From NCBI GenBank assembly GCA_004297725.1, contig SCUS01000080.1, forward strand, positions 92,831 through 156,830: 64,000 nucleotides of DNA, given 5' to 3'. Both the position numbers and the translations under genes were made by a program. Positions within the stretch are counted from its first letter, which is position 1, and each line of letters opens with the position of its first letter. The notes below the pieces were generated by a model, which was given only the letters and a program-made list of their open reading frames with translations, made no database searches and was not told the origin of the DNA. This DNA is from Myxococcaceae bacterium. Its GTDB lineage: Bacteria > Myxococcota_A > Polyangia > Polyangiales > Ga0077539. Of this stretch, positions 25,288 through 34,351 are shown in pieces.

Positions 25288-26418
25288 TCAACGCCAGTCG
25301 ATCTCATGGGACAACCCGTCGAGGTCGCGACGGCCGAGGCCCCAGGGGAGCTCGACCGAGGCCACCCACACCAGGGCCACGGTGCCTGTTTCCAGGTCGA
25401 TCTCGACGGTGCGCAGCGAGGCCTCGGCGGGGAGCCGCTGGTCGCCGACGCGCACGGTCACCCCCGGTCGCTCGTCGGGGAGGTTCACGATCACCTGCCG
25501 TCGGCGCGGATGCACTCCCGTCAACACGACGGTCTCGTTGCCGCTCAGGCTCTCTCCCCAGAGGCCCGGCGGGGCGGTGTGAAACCAGCGGCGATCTCGG
25601 CGGGCGGCTCCCTCTTCGAGGGAGTCGCAGGCGGTCAGCTCGGGGGGAATGACCCCGAGGCGGACCTCTGGAAAGTCGTCGGAGGGGGCCTCGGAGCCGG
25701 AGCCGAGGCCCAGCCACGCCGAGCGGGGCCACCAGTGCGCCGGGACGGCCGCGAAGCCCGCGGATACAGGCGCGGTGACCCAGGCGTCCGGGTCGGAGAG
25801 CACGAGCCGGGCGGGGGTGAGCAGGTCGGTGGGGTCTTCCACGTTGGGGAGACGGATGGCGTCGAGCTCACCCGACACGCAATAGCCACAACCGACATCG
25901 TTGCGGGGATATCGATAGAGGTCATCGGTGCCGAGGAGGGCGTCGAGCTCCGAGGGGACGTGGGCCGCGAGGGCGCGCTCGTCGCAGCCTCCGTAGGCGC
26001 GCTCCCAGGTGAGCGGCATCTCGACGAATGGGGCCGGGGCGCTGAAGACGGGCTCGCCGGTCGAAGGGTCGAGGGTGACCGAGCGGTCGCCGAACACGCG
26101 GAGTCGCTTGAAGAGCCGCGGGGTCAGCGGGTCGCCGGGGTCGTGGACGGCGACGGAGACGTCCATCGTGGGCACCGGGCCGTCGACGCTGTGGGCGTGG
26201 GCGCGGACGATGACGTCGGTGCCCGGGCGGGCGATGGCCACGAGGTCGCCGCCCGCGCAGGTGGGATCGTCGGGGTCGGCGGAGACCAGCGGCGCGGGCG
26301 CTCCCATGGAGAGCGCGCCATCGAAGGCGGGGAGCGCGTAGACGCGTCGGGTGACGACGGAGGCGCAGGGGATGCCGCGCTCGCCGCGGTGAACGGTGTG
26401 AAGCGAGGCGGCGCTCAC
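25288..26418 (-). CDS. DUF2169-family T6SS adaptor (second copy)
   Basis: 376 aa from GTG 26418, which overlaps the preceding stop (GTGA). It has the DUF2169 pattern: VVTRRVYALP near the N-terminus, FKRLRVFGDR, FVEMPLTWERAYGGCD, IRLPNVEDP and, near the C-terminus, VVLTGVHPRRRQVIVNLPDERP. DUF2169 proteins act as adaptors that stabilise PAAR-like effectors for loading on VgrG (shown for Agrobacterium Tde2). It is shorter in the middle and clearly diverged from the other copy at 27359, so each may serve its own cargo. Confidence 0.8.
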   Translation of the reverse strand: MSAASLHTVHRGERGIPCASVVTRRVYALPAFDGALSMGAPAPLVSADPDDPTCAGGDLVAIARPGTDVIVRAHAHSVDGPVPTMDVSVAVHDPGDPLTPRLFKRLRVFGDRSVTLDPSTGEPVFSAPAPFVEMPLTWERAYGGCDERALAAHVPSELDALLGTDDLYRYPRNDVGCGYCVSGELDAIRLPNVEDPTDLLTPARLVLSDPDAWVTAPVSAGFAAVPAHWWPRSAWLGLGSGSEAPSDDFPEVRLGVIPPELTACDSLEEGAARRDRRWFHTAPPGLWGESLSGNETVVLTGVHPRRRQVIVNLPDERPGVTVRVGDQRLPAEASLRTVEIDLETGTVALVWVASVELPWGLGRRDLDGLSHEIDWR

Positions 26419-27320
26419 GGCGACACCATGTATTCGTCCCAGTCATCGGCGAACGCGTCGTCGCTCGCATCGGCCTGGAGCTCGCCGCGAATCGCCTGAT
26501 CGAGCAGCCCGAGCCCGCCGGAGGCGGCGCCCGCGACGGCGTCCGCCAGGGGTTTGCTGAGCGGTCGCAGCACCCTCGCCACCAGCGCCGGAACGCGGCG
26601 CTCGAGCTGACGCAGCAGTCGACCGATGAGCTTGTCGGCGAGGTGACCGGTGAGCTCGTCGATGACGAAGGCGATGGCGAGGTCGAGGACCATCCGGCTC
26701 ATGACCTTGCTGATCGCCGAGGCGGTGTCCCCCGCGGTCATGCCGAGCAGCACGGTGTTCGGGGTCTGCGTGGCGAAGGCGGTCGGGACCCCGATGGGAT
26801 CGCTGCAGACCAGGAAGTTGCACCACCCGGCGGAGCCCCCGGCCCGGTACCGGAGGGTCGCCACGGTTCGCGCTCCGTCGATGGAGGCCACCACGTGGCG
26901 CGGCCCGAAGATCGCGGTGGAGGCCCCCTCGGCGTTGCCCTCGAAGGGCCCGAGCTGGGCGCCCGCGGAGTCCTCGTTGCAGACCGCGACCAGACCCGGG
27001 AGCGGGAGCAGGGAGAGACCGCCGGCGGCGATCAGGTGATGGCGGCGCTTCTTCGTGCGGGACCACTGCTGCAACAGCGGGTCGTTGGAGGCGAAGACGC
27101 TGCGGGACTTCCTGGAGGATTCCGGGGCCGTGTCCCAGGCCGTCCCCTCGGAGGACCACAGCGCGTTGGGGGTGAACATCGATGGACACGGAACGAGCCC
27201 GGCGATCTTTCCCGGGCCGAGGTAGGCGTGCATCTCCACCCGGCCGACGACCTCGCAGTCGGGTCGGACGACCTGGGTCATCACGTCGGTGGGTGGGCGG
27301 CGGCGGAGTCGACTGGGCAT
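26415..27320 (-). CDS. putative VgrG-cluster cargo / PAAR-like protein
   Basis: 301 aa from ATG 27320, which has AGGAGA 9 bases upstream; the longer frame is rejected. Residues ~10-60 (GRVEMHAYLGPGKIAGLVPCPSMFTPNALWS) and ~165-185 (PIGVPTAFATQTPNTVLLG) hint at a metal- or loop-rich tip domain. A hydrophobic helical stretch (AISKVMSRMVLDLAIAFVIDEL) and amphipathic helices follow. Its place between two DUF2169 genes is where PAAR-like or effector proteins usually lie. No DUF4150 motif or known toxin fold could be confirmed. It is the best effector candidate of this island. Confidence 0.55.
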   Translation of the reverse strand: MPSRLRRRPPTDVMTQVVRPDCEVVGRVEMHAYLGPGKIAGLVPCPSMFTPNALWSSEGTAWDTAPESSRKSRSVFASNDPLLQQWSRTKKRRHHLIAAGGLSLLPLPGLVAVCNEDSAGAQLGPFEGNAEGASTAIFGPRHVVASIDGARTVATLRYRAGGSAGWCNFLVCSDPIGVPTAFATQTPNTVLLGMTAGDTASAISKVMSRMVLDLAIAFVIDELTGHLADKLIGRLLRQLERRVPALVARVLRPLSKPLADAVAGAASGGLGLLDQAIRGELQADASDDAFADDWDEYMVSP

Positions 27321-27358
27321 CGGGTGCTGTCTCCTGCGCCACCCATGCAGCGAGGGCT

Positions 27359-28342
27359 CTATGCCGACAGGGCGTGGAGCCTCGCGGCCCGCGTCTCGCG
27401 CGGGCGCATCCGGTAGCGCCACCTTGATCGGAAGGTGACCACCAGGAGTTGCGTGTCGGCGAGAAACCACAGCCCCGAGACGGACGTTCGTCGCACGAAG
27501 CGCTCGTCGCCCACCTGGACGTCGACCCGGAGGTTGAAGCCGGGGAGGGCGAAGTCCCAGCGATCGTCGCCCAGCGCGATGCGCACCCGCTCGTCGCCCC
27601 GCAGCTCGGGCGCCACGTTGCGGGGCACGCTCGCCGCCGGAGTGCACGTCCGCACCAGCGCGTTGAATCGCTCCTGGCCAGGCTCGTTGCCGGGCCCCCA
27701 TCCCTCCTGCTTCACCCGATCGCCGAGCTGCCACGGCAGCGACCGGTCCACCGGCCCCCACGCCGCCGGAACCGGCGAGTCCATCCATGTGGCAATGGGC
27801 ATCGATGGATCTTCCAGGTTGGGGAGGCTCACCCCCTCCGCGCTCGCCTCGTCGAGGCAGACTCCCCTCCCCTTCGGGTTGAGCGGGTGCTCCACGGGCT
27901 CTCCGTGGGACGCCGCCCGCCCGCCATAGGCGCGGGTCCAGTCGAGGGGCATCTCGGTGAAGGGAGTCGGGGCCGACGCGACCAGCTCCCCTCGGGCGTC
28001 GCGCACCCAGCGGCGGTCGCCGATCACCCGGATGGTGCGGTGGAAGTCGCCTACGGAGAAGGAGGCGTCGCAGCGCTCCGCGGGCTGTCGGCAGCGGGCG
28101 CGGCCCAGCACCACGAGGTCACACCCACGGTGCATCGGGTGGTTGTCCGAGGGGAAGGTTCCATATCGGGTGTCGACCTTCTCGTGGAAGACCGGCCAGC
28201 GCGCCTCCGAGGGAGCGAGCCGCCCTCGCGAGGGGTCCACCTCGAAGGTCGCCCTGGCGACCAGCCAGGCCCCGATCTGCTCATCGTCGATCACTCCGGT
28301 GAAGAGCCTCGCCTCCCAGCCGGTGTCATTGAGGAAGTCCAT
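27359..28342 (-). CDS. DUF2169-family T6SS adaptor (first copy)
   Basis: 327 aa. Typical DUF2169 features: EARLFTGVIDDEQIGAWLVARATFEVD at the start, CDLVVLGRA, IRVIGDRRWV, FTEMPLDWTRAYGGRA, VSLPNLEDP and FNLRVDVQVGDERF. Soluble. Strong SD (GGAAGGAG) 7 bases before the ATG. It follows vgrG by 17 bases and is surely cotranscribed with it. Expected to fold and load a cargo onto the VgrG spike. Confidence 0.85.
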   Translation of the reverse strand: MDFLNDTGWEARLFTGVIDDEQIGAWLVARATFEVDPSRGRLAPSEARWPVFHEKVDTRYGTFPSDNHPMHRGCDLVVLGRARCRQPAERCDASFSVGDFHRTIRVIGDRRWVRDARGELVASAPTPFTEMPLDWTRAYGGRAASHGEPVEHPLNPKGRGVCLDEASAEGVSLPNLEDPSMPIATWMDSPVPAAWGPVDRSLPWQLGDRVKQEGWGPGNEPGQERFNALVRTCTPAASVPRNVAPELRGDERVRIALGDDRWDFALPGFNLRVDVQVGDERFVRRTSVSGLWFLADTQLLVVTFRSRWRYRMRPRETRAARLHALSA

Positions 28343-28359
28343 GGGAGTCTCCTTCCCCT

Positions 28360-30510
28360 TCAGCTGTTGAGCCGGACGAAGCCGCCATGGAGCTTGACCG
28401 TCGCGCCGTGGGCGTCGCGCAGCTCGGCGTCCGCGTGGTGGATGTCCAGCGCCGCGAACTCATGGGTCATCGCCGTGACCCGGTTTTCTCCGCGGAGCGT
28501 GATGCCGTTGTGGTCAATGAGCAGGAAGGTGCTCCCCACCTTCAGCTTGATGGAGGTGCCCGCCTCGATGGTGATGTGCTGTCCCACCTTCATGCGGTGA
28601 TCGACCGCGACGTCCACGGTCTGGCACCCGCTCGCGACCGCCTGCGCCTCCACGTGGCCCACCGTCACCGAGCGGCTCTCGGCGCTGATCGACTCCCGCC
28701 CGATCACCGTCTCGACCCGGTTTCCATGCACCGTCAGCGTGTCGTGCTGGTGCACCACGGCGTCGCGCATCCCCTCGACCACCTGATCGTCGTCCCTCCC
28801 CACGTGGATCCGATGGTCGCGCCCGATGGTCTCCCCGTGGTCGTGCCCGATGCGCTCCGTGCGGTCGTGGCCCACCGTCGCGATGTGGTCGCTCAGCACC
28901 TGCTCCCGCAGGTTGCGCTGCGCCCGCAGAAACACCTCCTCCCGGTGCGTCTCGTCGTCGAAGACCAGCTCGTTGTAGCGGGTCACATCCTCGAGGCTCG
29001 CGGTGCGGATCCCGCTGCGTGAGCGGTGCCGGGGAAGCTCCTCCGCGTGGCGGTTCTCTCCGTTGTAGAGGGCGCCCACCACGATGGGCCGGTCGGGGTC
29101 TCCGCCCACGAAGTCCACCGCCACCTCCATCCCCGCCCTCGGAACAAACGTGAACCCGTACCGCGCCCCCGCCCACGCCTGCACCACCGGCACGAAGCAG
29201 CTCTCCCTCGACGGGCTCTCGCCCCGCTCGTCCCAGCGGAAGCGCACCTTCACCCGACCGTGACACTCCGTCGACGGAGCGTGCGGGTCGGGACCCTCCA
29301 CCCGGGCGAGCTCCACCCCCGACACCCTCGGCCACGGGGTCACCCGCTCGGGGCGAAACCGCTGCGCCCCAGGAATACACACCGCCGTATTCGCATAGCG
29401 CTCCCCGTCCTCCCGCCCGTCCGCCCGCTCGGTGAGCACCTCCGGCGCGTGGCCCGAGTGCGTCACCGCGACCACCAGCATCGCCCGCTCGTCGCCGTCG
29501 AGGCCCTCCACCGCCAGCCGCTGCCCCGCCCCGAGGCCCGTCAGGTTGCCCGTCGCCGTCGCCACCCGGGAGCGCGACCGCGCACCCTCCATCCGCAGCG
29601 CCGACTGGCTCGCCGCGTCGTCCTGCGAGTACGCGTGCGAGCCGCCCTGGTCATATCCGCCGAAGCGCAGCCCCGAGGCGCACTCCCTCCGCACCCGCCG
29701 CCCCGGGCGCGCCCTCCCCGCGTTGGGGTCGTAGTCCGGTCGGGTCCAGTCATGGTCGACCACCAGGGCGCTCGTGATCGTCGCCCGGCGCTCCCACTGC
29801 CACGATCGGAAGGTCTCCGCCGCGTGCGTCGCCCCCTCCGGACCGACCAGCAGGGCGGGATGGCCGTCGAGCGTCGGGGTCTCCTCCCACGGCTCGGCGT
29901 GGTCGCTCAGCACCAGCACCTCGCCCCGACCGGACTCGTGGCGGACGAAGAAGGTGATGCCCTCGCGCTCGAGCCAGCGCTTCACGAAGTCGAGGTCGCT
30001 CTCCCGATACTGCACCAGGTATTCGTGCGTCGGCAGCGAGCGGGTGACCTGCACCTCCAGCCGGTCGACGTAGAGCTCGGCCAGGCGCAGCACCTCCCTC
30101 GCCAGCTCGACCGCCGTGCGGTCGACGAACACCCGGGAGTCGAAGCGCTCGGAGAGGCACCACAGCTCCGGCACCAGCACCGCCCTCGCGAGCCGGTGGC
30201 CGTGCGCCACGCCCAGGTCGCTCGCCGCGCGGACGACGCCCGACACCGTGCGCGAGTGGCCGTCGCGCTCGATGGTGAGCTCGGCCGCGCAGTCGATGAA
30301 CTCCTCGGGACCCATCGCCGCGTCGGCGGTGGCGAGCTCGATCGTGTACTCGAAGCCCTCGGAGAGCGCCTCGCGCCCCTCGAAGCGGAGCACCTGCCAG
30401 CGATCGTCGGAGAGCACCCTGAAGGAGAAGGTCGCCTCGGGGAGCGGACTGCGACGGGCGCGCTCCAGGGCGCCCATCAGGTGCTGGGGGTTGGTGGGCT
30501 GTCGGCTCAT
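28360..30510 (-). CDS. vgrG: VgrG spike protein of a type VI secretion system
   Basis: 716 aa, standard length. The N-terminal ~370 residues form the gp27-like part (FSFRVLSDDRWQVLRFEGRE, YRESDLDFVKRWLEREGITFF). A gp5 OB domain follows (FVPRAGMEVAVDFVGGDPDRPIVVGALYN) and then a His/Asp-rich beta-helix (GHDRTERIGHDHGETIGRDH) ending in short strands, without an effector extension. It forms the puncturing tip of the T6SS. No structural T6SS genes (TssB/C, ClpV, TssJKLM) are in the window, so this is an orphan VgrG island. GGAGG lies 6-7 bases upstream of the start. Confidence 0.92.
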   Translation of the reverse strand: MSRQPTNPQHLMGALERARRSPLPEATFSFRVLSDDRWQVLRFEGREALSEGFEYTIELATADAAMGPEEFIDCAAELTIERDGHSRTVSGVVRAASDLGVAHGHRLARAVLVPELWCLSERFDSRVFVDRTAVELAREVLRLAELYVDRLEVQVTRSLPTHEYLVQYRESDLDFVKRWLEREGITFFVRHESGRGEVLVLSDHAEPWEETPTLDGHPALLVGPEGATHAAETFRSWQWERRATITSALVVDHDWTRPDYDPNAGRARPGRRVRRECASGLRFGGYDQGGSHAYSQDDAASQSALRMEGARSRSRVATATGNLTGLGAGQRLAVEGLDGDERAMLVVAVTHSGHAPEVLTERADGREDGERYANTAVCIPGAQRFRPERVTPWPRVSGVELARVEGPDPHAPSTECHGRVKVRFRWDERGESPSRESCFVPVVQAWAGARYGFTFVPRAGMEVAVDFVGGDPDRPIVVGALYNGENRHAEELPRHRSRSGIRTASLEDVTRYNELVFDDETHREEVFLRAQRNLREQVLSDHIATVGHDRTERIGHDHGETIGRDHRIHVGRDDDQVVEGMRDAVVHQHDTLTVHGNRVETVIGRESISAESRSVTVGHVEAQAVASGCQTVDVAVDHRMKVGQHITIEAGTSIKLKVGSTFLLIDHNGITLRGENRVTAMTHEFAALDIHHADAELRDAHGATVKLHGGFVRLNS

Positions 30511-30655
30511 CGCGGCCTCCGTCAGGGGGTGAGAGATCGGTGCAGGACGCGGCCTTGTCGGGGACCCCCCGGCGAAAGGTTGCGGGGCAGGTGTAAGTCC
30601 AGACCGCCAAGGATCGTTGTGCGTCCGAGTCCGAAGAACTCAGGAGCACGACCCC

Positions 30656-33079
30656 ATGACCCCTCCCACCCGCCTCCGACTCGTACGGCTCGCCCTGGGC
30701 CTCCTCGCGATGGCCCTCTCGCTCTTCGGGCAGGTGCGCCACGCCGGGGCCACCGGCCTCCTCCTGCCCGCCGACGGCTCCCTCGGACCGCTCGCGATCC
30801 GCTCCCACCGGGTGAGCGTCGCCATCCACGAGCGCGTCGCCGAGACCCGGGTGGTGCAGGTGTTTCGCAACCAGACCAACCGGGTGCTCGAAGGGACGTA
30901 CATCTTCCCGCTGCCCCCCGGAGCGTCCGTCTCGGGCTTCGCCATGACCGTCAACGGCCGCCGGGTCGAAGGCTCGGTGCTCGAGGCCAACGAGGCCCGC
31001 AGCATCTACGAGGGCATCGTCGCCCGGATGCGCGACCCGGGCCTGGTCGAATACATGGGCGGTAATCTCTTCCGGGCGCGGGTGTTTCCGATTCCCGCGA
31101 GCGGCGACCAGACCGTGGAGCTGCGCTTCACCCAGACCGTCGACTACCAGGCCGGGACGATCCATTACCGATATCCCCTCCGCACCTCCGGGCCGCAGGC
31201 GCGCACCATGGAGGACTTCACCCTCAGCGCCACCCTCGAGGCCAGCGCCCCCATCCGCGCGGTCTACTCTCCCACGCACCGCATCGACACCACCCGCCGA
31301 GGCGCCCGCCAGGCCACCGTGGGCTTCGAGCTGGGCAACGCCGTGCTCGACCGCGACTTCGACCTCTATTACACGCTCGCCGACAGCGACGTCGGGATGA
31401 GCGTGCTCACCCACCGCGGCGCCGGGGAGGACGGGTACTTCCTGATGATGCTCGCGCCCCGCAGCGAGTCGACCGAGCGCGAGGTCATCGGCAAGGACAT
31501 CCTCTTCGTCTGCGACACCTCCGGGTCGATGGCCGGCGAGAAGATGACCCACGCCCGCCAGGCCCTGCGCGCCTGGGTCAGCCGGCTCAACCCCGACGAC
31601 ACCTTCAACGTCCTTCGCTTCAGCACCGACGTCGAGAGCTTCTCCGAGTCGTCCATCAACGCCTCTCCGGAGAACCGCGCCCGCGCCATCCGCTTCATCG
31701 ACGGCTTCGAGGCCTCCGGCGGCACCGCCATCTCCCCCGCCCTCACCCAGGCCCTCGAGGTGCCCGTCCGCCGGGGAGCGCCGCGCACCATCGTCTTCCT
31801 CACCGACGGCATGCCCACCGTCGGCGAGACCAACACCACGTCCATCATCCGCCTGGCCGCCGAGCGCAACGCGGGCCGCGCGCAGATCTTCACCTTCGGC
31901 CTCGGCGACGACGTCAACACCACCTTCCTCGATCTACTGGCCCAGCAGAACCGCGGCTCCGCCGACTACGCCCGCTCCGGCGCCGAGATGGCCACGCTGC
32001 TCGACGGCTTCTACAACCGCATCGCCTTCCCGATGCTCGCCGACCTGCGCCTCGCCCTGCGCGGCGCCGACGCCTTCGACATCTACCCCCGCGACCTCGG
32101 CACCCTCTACCGCGGCGGTCAGCTCGTGGTCACCGGGCGCTACCGCACCGCAGGCAGCGCCACCGTCGCGCTCACCGCCACCGTCGCCTCGCAGGAGACA
32201 CCGCGCACCTTCGAGTGGCCCGTGAGCATGGCCGCGAGAGAGCCCGCCAACGACTTCATCCCTCGCGTATGGGCCACCCGCAAGGTCGGTTATCTGTTGG
32301 ATGAGATCCGGCTGCGCGGCGAGAACCCCGAGATTCGCGAGAGCGTGGTGCAGCTCGCCCGGCGCTTCGGCATCGTCACTCCCTATACGAGCTACCTCGT
32401 CACCGAGGAGTCGGCCCCCGCGCCGGAGCAGCCTGTGATGGACATGCCCATGTCCCAGACCATCCAGACCGGGCGTCGCCACGGCAGCGTCAATGACCTG
32501 GTGAACAACGCCGCGCCCAGGGCTCCGGCAGCCGCGTCTCCGGCTCCGAGCCGCGCTCCCTCCAGCGAGCGCGACGACTTCCGCGCCTTCCAGTCGCTCA
32601 ACGGCGCCGGCCCCGGCGGACGGGTGAGCGGCGGATCGGGCGCCTCCGCGGGCTTCGCTCGGCCTTCGACCACCGTTGCCGCTCCTTCGGCCGCGCCGGT
32701 GATGCAGGCCGCGCCCCCGCCGCCCTCGGTGGATGCCACCGGCGAGGCGGGGCGCCGCGTGGCCAATCGGCTGCGCGACCTGCGCGAGGCCGAGCAGGTC
32801 GACGTCGGCGCGGGCGGCACCCGCTTCGTCGCCGGTCACTCCCTGGTGCTCCGCGGCGGCACCTGGACCGAGGACAACCTCCCCACCGGCGCCCGGGTGC
32901 TGCGCGTCCGCGCGATGGCCCGTAGCTGGTTCACCCTCCTGCGGCTGCGCCCCGCCCTGCGCGAGGTGCTCTCCGTGGGCCACTCGCTGCGGTTCCGCCT
33001 CGACAACGGCCGGATCATCGAGGTGAGCGACGCCGCTCCGGACACCGCCGACTCGGAGATCGAGGCCTTCCTCCGCTGA
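30656..33079 (+). CDS. VIT and von Willebrand A domain secreted/membrane protein
   Basis: 807 aa from ATG 30656, with AGGAG 9 bases upstream. Sec signal (LVRLALGLLAMALSLFGQ). A VIT domain (about 30-180: VFRNQTNRVLEGTYIFPLPPGASVSGF) precedes a VWA domain with an intact MIDAS (FVCDTSGSMAG, near 287) and LTDGMPT. A Pro/Ala-rich linker (about 600-700) leads to a small C-terminal domain. The arrangement resembles inter-alpha-trypsin-inhibitor heavy chains and bacterial adhesion or matrix proteins. It is divergent from the VgrG operon; no functional link is evident. Confidence 0.85.
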   Translation: MTPPTRLRLVRLALGLLAMALSLFGQVRHAGATGLLLPADGSLGPLAIRSHRVSVAIHERVAETRVVQVFRNQTNRVLEGTYIFPLPPGASVSGFAMTVNGRRVEGSVLEANEARSIYEGIVARMRDPGLVEYMGGNLFRARVFPIPASGDQTVELRFTQTVDYQAGTIHYRYPLRTSGPQARTMEDFTLSATLEASAPIRAVYSPTHRIDTTRRGARQATVGFELGNAVLDRDFDLYYTLADSDVGMSVLTHRGAGEDGYFLMMLAPRSESTEREVIGKDILFVCDTSGSMAGEKMTHARQALRAWVSRLNPDDTFNVLRFSTDVESFSESSINASPENRARAIRFIDGFEASGGTAISPALTQALEVPVRRGAPRTIVFLTDGMPTVGETNTTSIIRLAAERNAGRAQIFTFGLGDDVNTTFLDLLAQQNRGSADYARSGAEMATLLDGFYNRIAFPMLADLRLALRGADAFDIYPRDLGTLYRGGQLVVTGRYRTAGSATVALTATVASQETPRTFEWPVSMAAREPANDFIPRVWATRKVGYLLDEIRLRGENPEIRESVVQLARRFGIVTPYTSYLVTEESAPAPEQPVMDMPMSQTIQTGRRHGSVNDLVNNAAPRAPAAASPAPSRAPSSERDDFRAFQSLNGAGPGGRVSGGSGASAGFARPSTTVAAPSAAPVMQAAPPPPSVDATGEAGRRVANRLRDLREAEQVDVGAGGTRFVAGHSLVLRGGTWTEDNLPTGARVLRVRAMARSWFTLLRLRPALREVLSVGHSLRFRLDNGRIIEVSDAAPDTADSEIEAFLR

Positions 33080-33153
33080 TCGCACAGACCGCCCGGCCGG
33101 GCGGGACGTCTCTCCTCAACGCTTGCTGCTGACTCGAAGGGAAGGTTTGTCCC

Positions 33154-33897
33154 ATGAAGCCTGCGATCGTCTCGTGTGTGCTGTCGCTCTCGGCCCTCGG
33201 CTTCGCGCCGATGGCAGGCGCGGTCGAGGTCTACGTCTCCGACCCGACCCCGCAGCCCCGCACCGTCTATGTGCCGTCGCCGCTGGTGTGGTCCGCCCCG
33301 CCTCCGACGCGGATCATCGTCACCCAGCCGCAGCCCACCACCATCGTGCGCATCGCGCCTCGGCCGGTGGTCGTCGAGGAGCCCGCGCCGGAAGATCCGC
33401 CCACGCACCCGCAGCCGCAGGAGCGCCGCGACCCCCGGGCCTCGGTCTTCGTCGGCGCCGGCTACGGCGGCATGACCAGCGACCGCGGCACCGCCGGAAC
33501 CTGGCGCCTGCACCTGGGCCTCGGCCTCGGCGCGACGGAGCTCGGCCTGCGCGCCGACATCGCCGACCGCTCCATGGCCCAGCTCTCCAGCCGCGAGGGC
33601 AGCGCCTACCGCATCGGCGCCGAGGTGGCGCACCGCTTCCTCGAAGGAGCCACGGTGCGGCCCGTCATCGGCGCTTCCTTCGATCGATGGCAGTTCGCGC
33701 CCGATGGGGCATCCGGCTCGGGCGCCTTCGGCGTGGGCGCCCGCGGCGGGGTGGAAGTCCACTATCACCTCAACCCCGGAGCGGCGCTCGTGTTCGGTGC
33801 CGACCTCGGATATCACCGCATCCTGGCGGCCATCGACGACGCCGATGTCTCCAGGGACGTGCTCACCTTCGGCGCCACCATGGACATCCGGCTGTAG
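33154..33897 (+). CDS. outer-membrane beta-barrel protein with Pro-rich N-terminal segment
   Basis: 247 aa with a signal peptide (MKPAIVSCVLSLSALGFAPMAGA), a Pro/Val-rich extended region (about 25-95), then an 8-strand-barrel-like part with alternating strands (ASVFVGAGYGGM, LHLGLGLGATELGLRADIAD, AALVFGADLGYHRILAA). It ends LTFGATMDIRL, weakly barrel-like. The Pro-rich part could cross the periplasm. It follows the VIT/VWA gene by 74 bases and may be expressed with it. Confidence 0.65.
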   Translation: MKPAIVSCVLSLSALGFAPMAGAVEVYVSDPTPQPRTVYVPSPLVWSAPPPTRIIVTQPQPTTIVRIAPRPVVVEEPAPEDPPTHPQPQERRDPRASVFVGAGYGGMTSDRGTAGTWRLHLGLGLGATELGLRADIADRSMAQLSSREGSAYRIGAEVAHRFLEGATVRPVIGASFDRWQFAPDGASGSGAFGVGARGGVEVHYHLNPGAALVFGADLGYHRILAAIDDADVSRDVLTFGATMDIRL

Positions 33898-33903
33898 CGC
33901 TCG

Positions 33904-34290
33904 TCACCCCATCGGGGAGCACAGCTCCACCAGCACGCCGTCGCGGTCGCGCACATAGGCCACCGTCTGCCCCCAGGGCTTCTCCTCCGGCGCGCTCACG
34001 CTCGCCGCTCCCGCCGCGACGGCCACCGCGTAGGCCGCCGCCACGTCGCTGGTCACCAGCGCCAGCTCGACGCCCGCCGCGGGCTCGCTCGCCCGGTTGG
34101 GGCGCACCGTGAGCCCGTTGAGCGTGGCCATCTCGTCGTGCGCGAAGGCCAGCACCGTCGCGCCGGTGTCGAGCTCGCCGTACTGGTTGCTCTCATGGAG
34201 GAAGCGCCGCTTCAGCCCGAAGGCCAGCTCATAGAAGCTCAGCGCCGCGGCGACATCCTGCGTATACACGATCACGTATCCGAGTTTCAT
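33904..34290 (-). CDS. glyoxalase/VOC-family protein
   Basis: 128 aa from ATG 34290; longer starts add non-homologous sequence. It shows the VOC two-repeat fold: MKLGYVIVYTQDVAAALSFYELAFGL, GATVLAFA, and GVELALVTSDVAAAYAVAVAAGA with GQTVAYVRDRDGVLVELCSP. VOC proteins bind a metal and act as lyases, dioxygenases or binding proteins for antibiotics; the substrate is not deducible. It is convergent with the barrel gene. Confidence 0.8.
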   Translation of the reverse strand: MKLGYVIVYTQDVAAALSFYELAFGLKRRFLHESNQYGELDTGATVLAFAHDEMATLNGLTVRPNRASEPAAGVELALVTSDVAAAYAVAVAAGAASVSAPEEKPWGQTVAYVRDRDGVLVELCSPMG

Positions 34291-34351
34291 GGGAGGGCGA
34301 CGGTACACCTTGCGAACGCCGGGGCGAACGGGTTCAACTGCCGCTCCCCGA

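Noticed and set aside
29026..31065. 679-codon frame over vgrG
   Set aside because: Antisense to vgrG and running into the VIT/VWA gene; low-complexity Arg/His/Pro composition.
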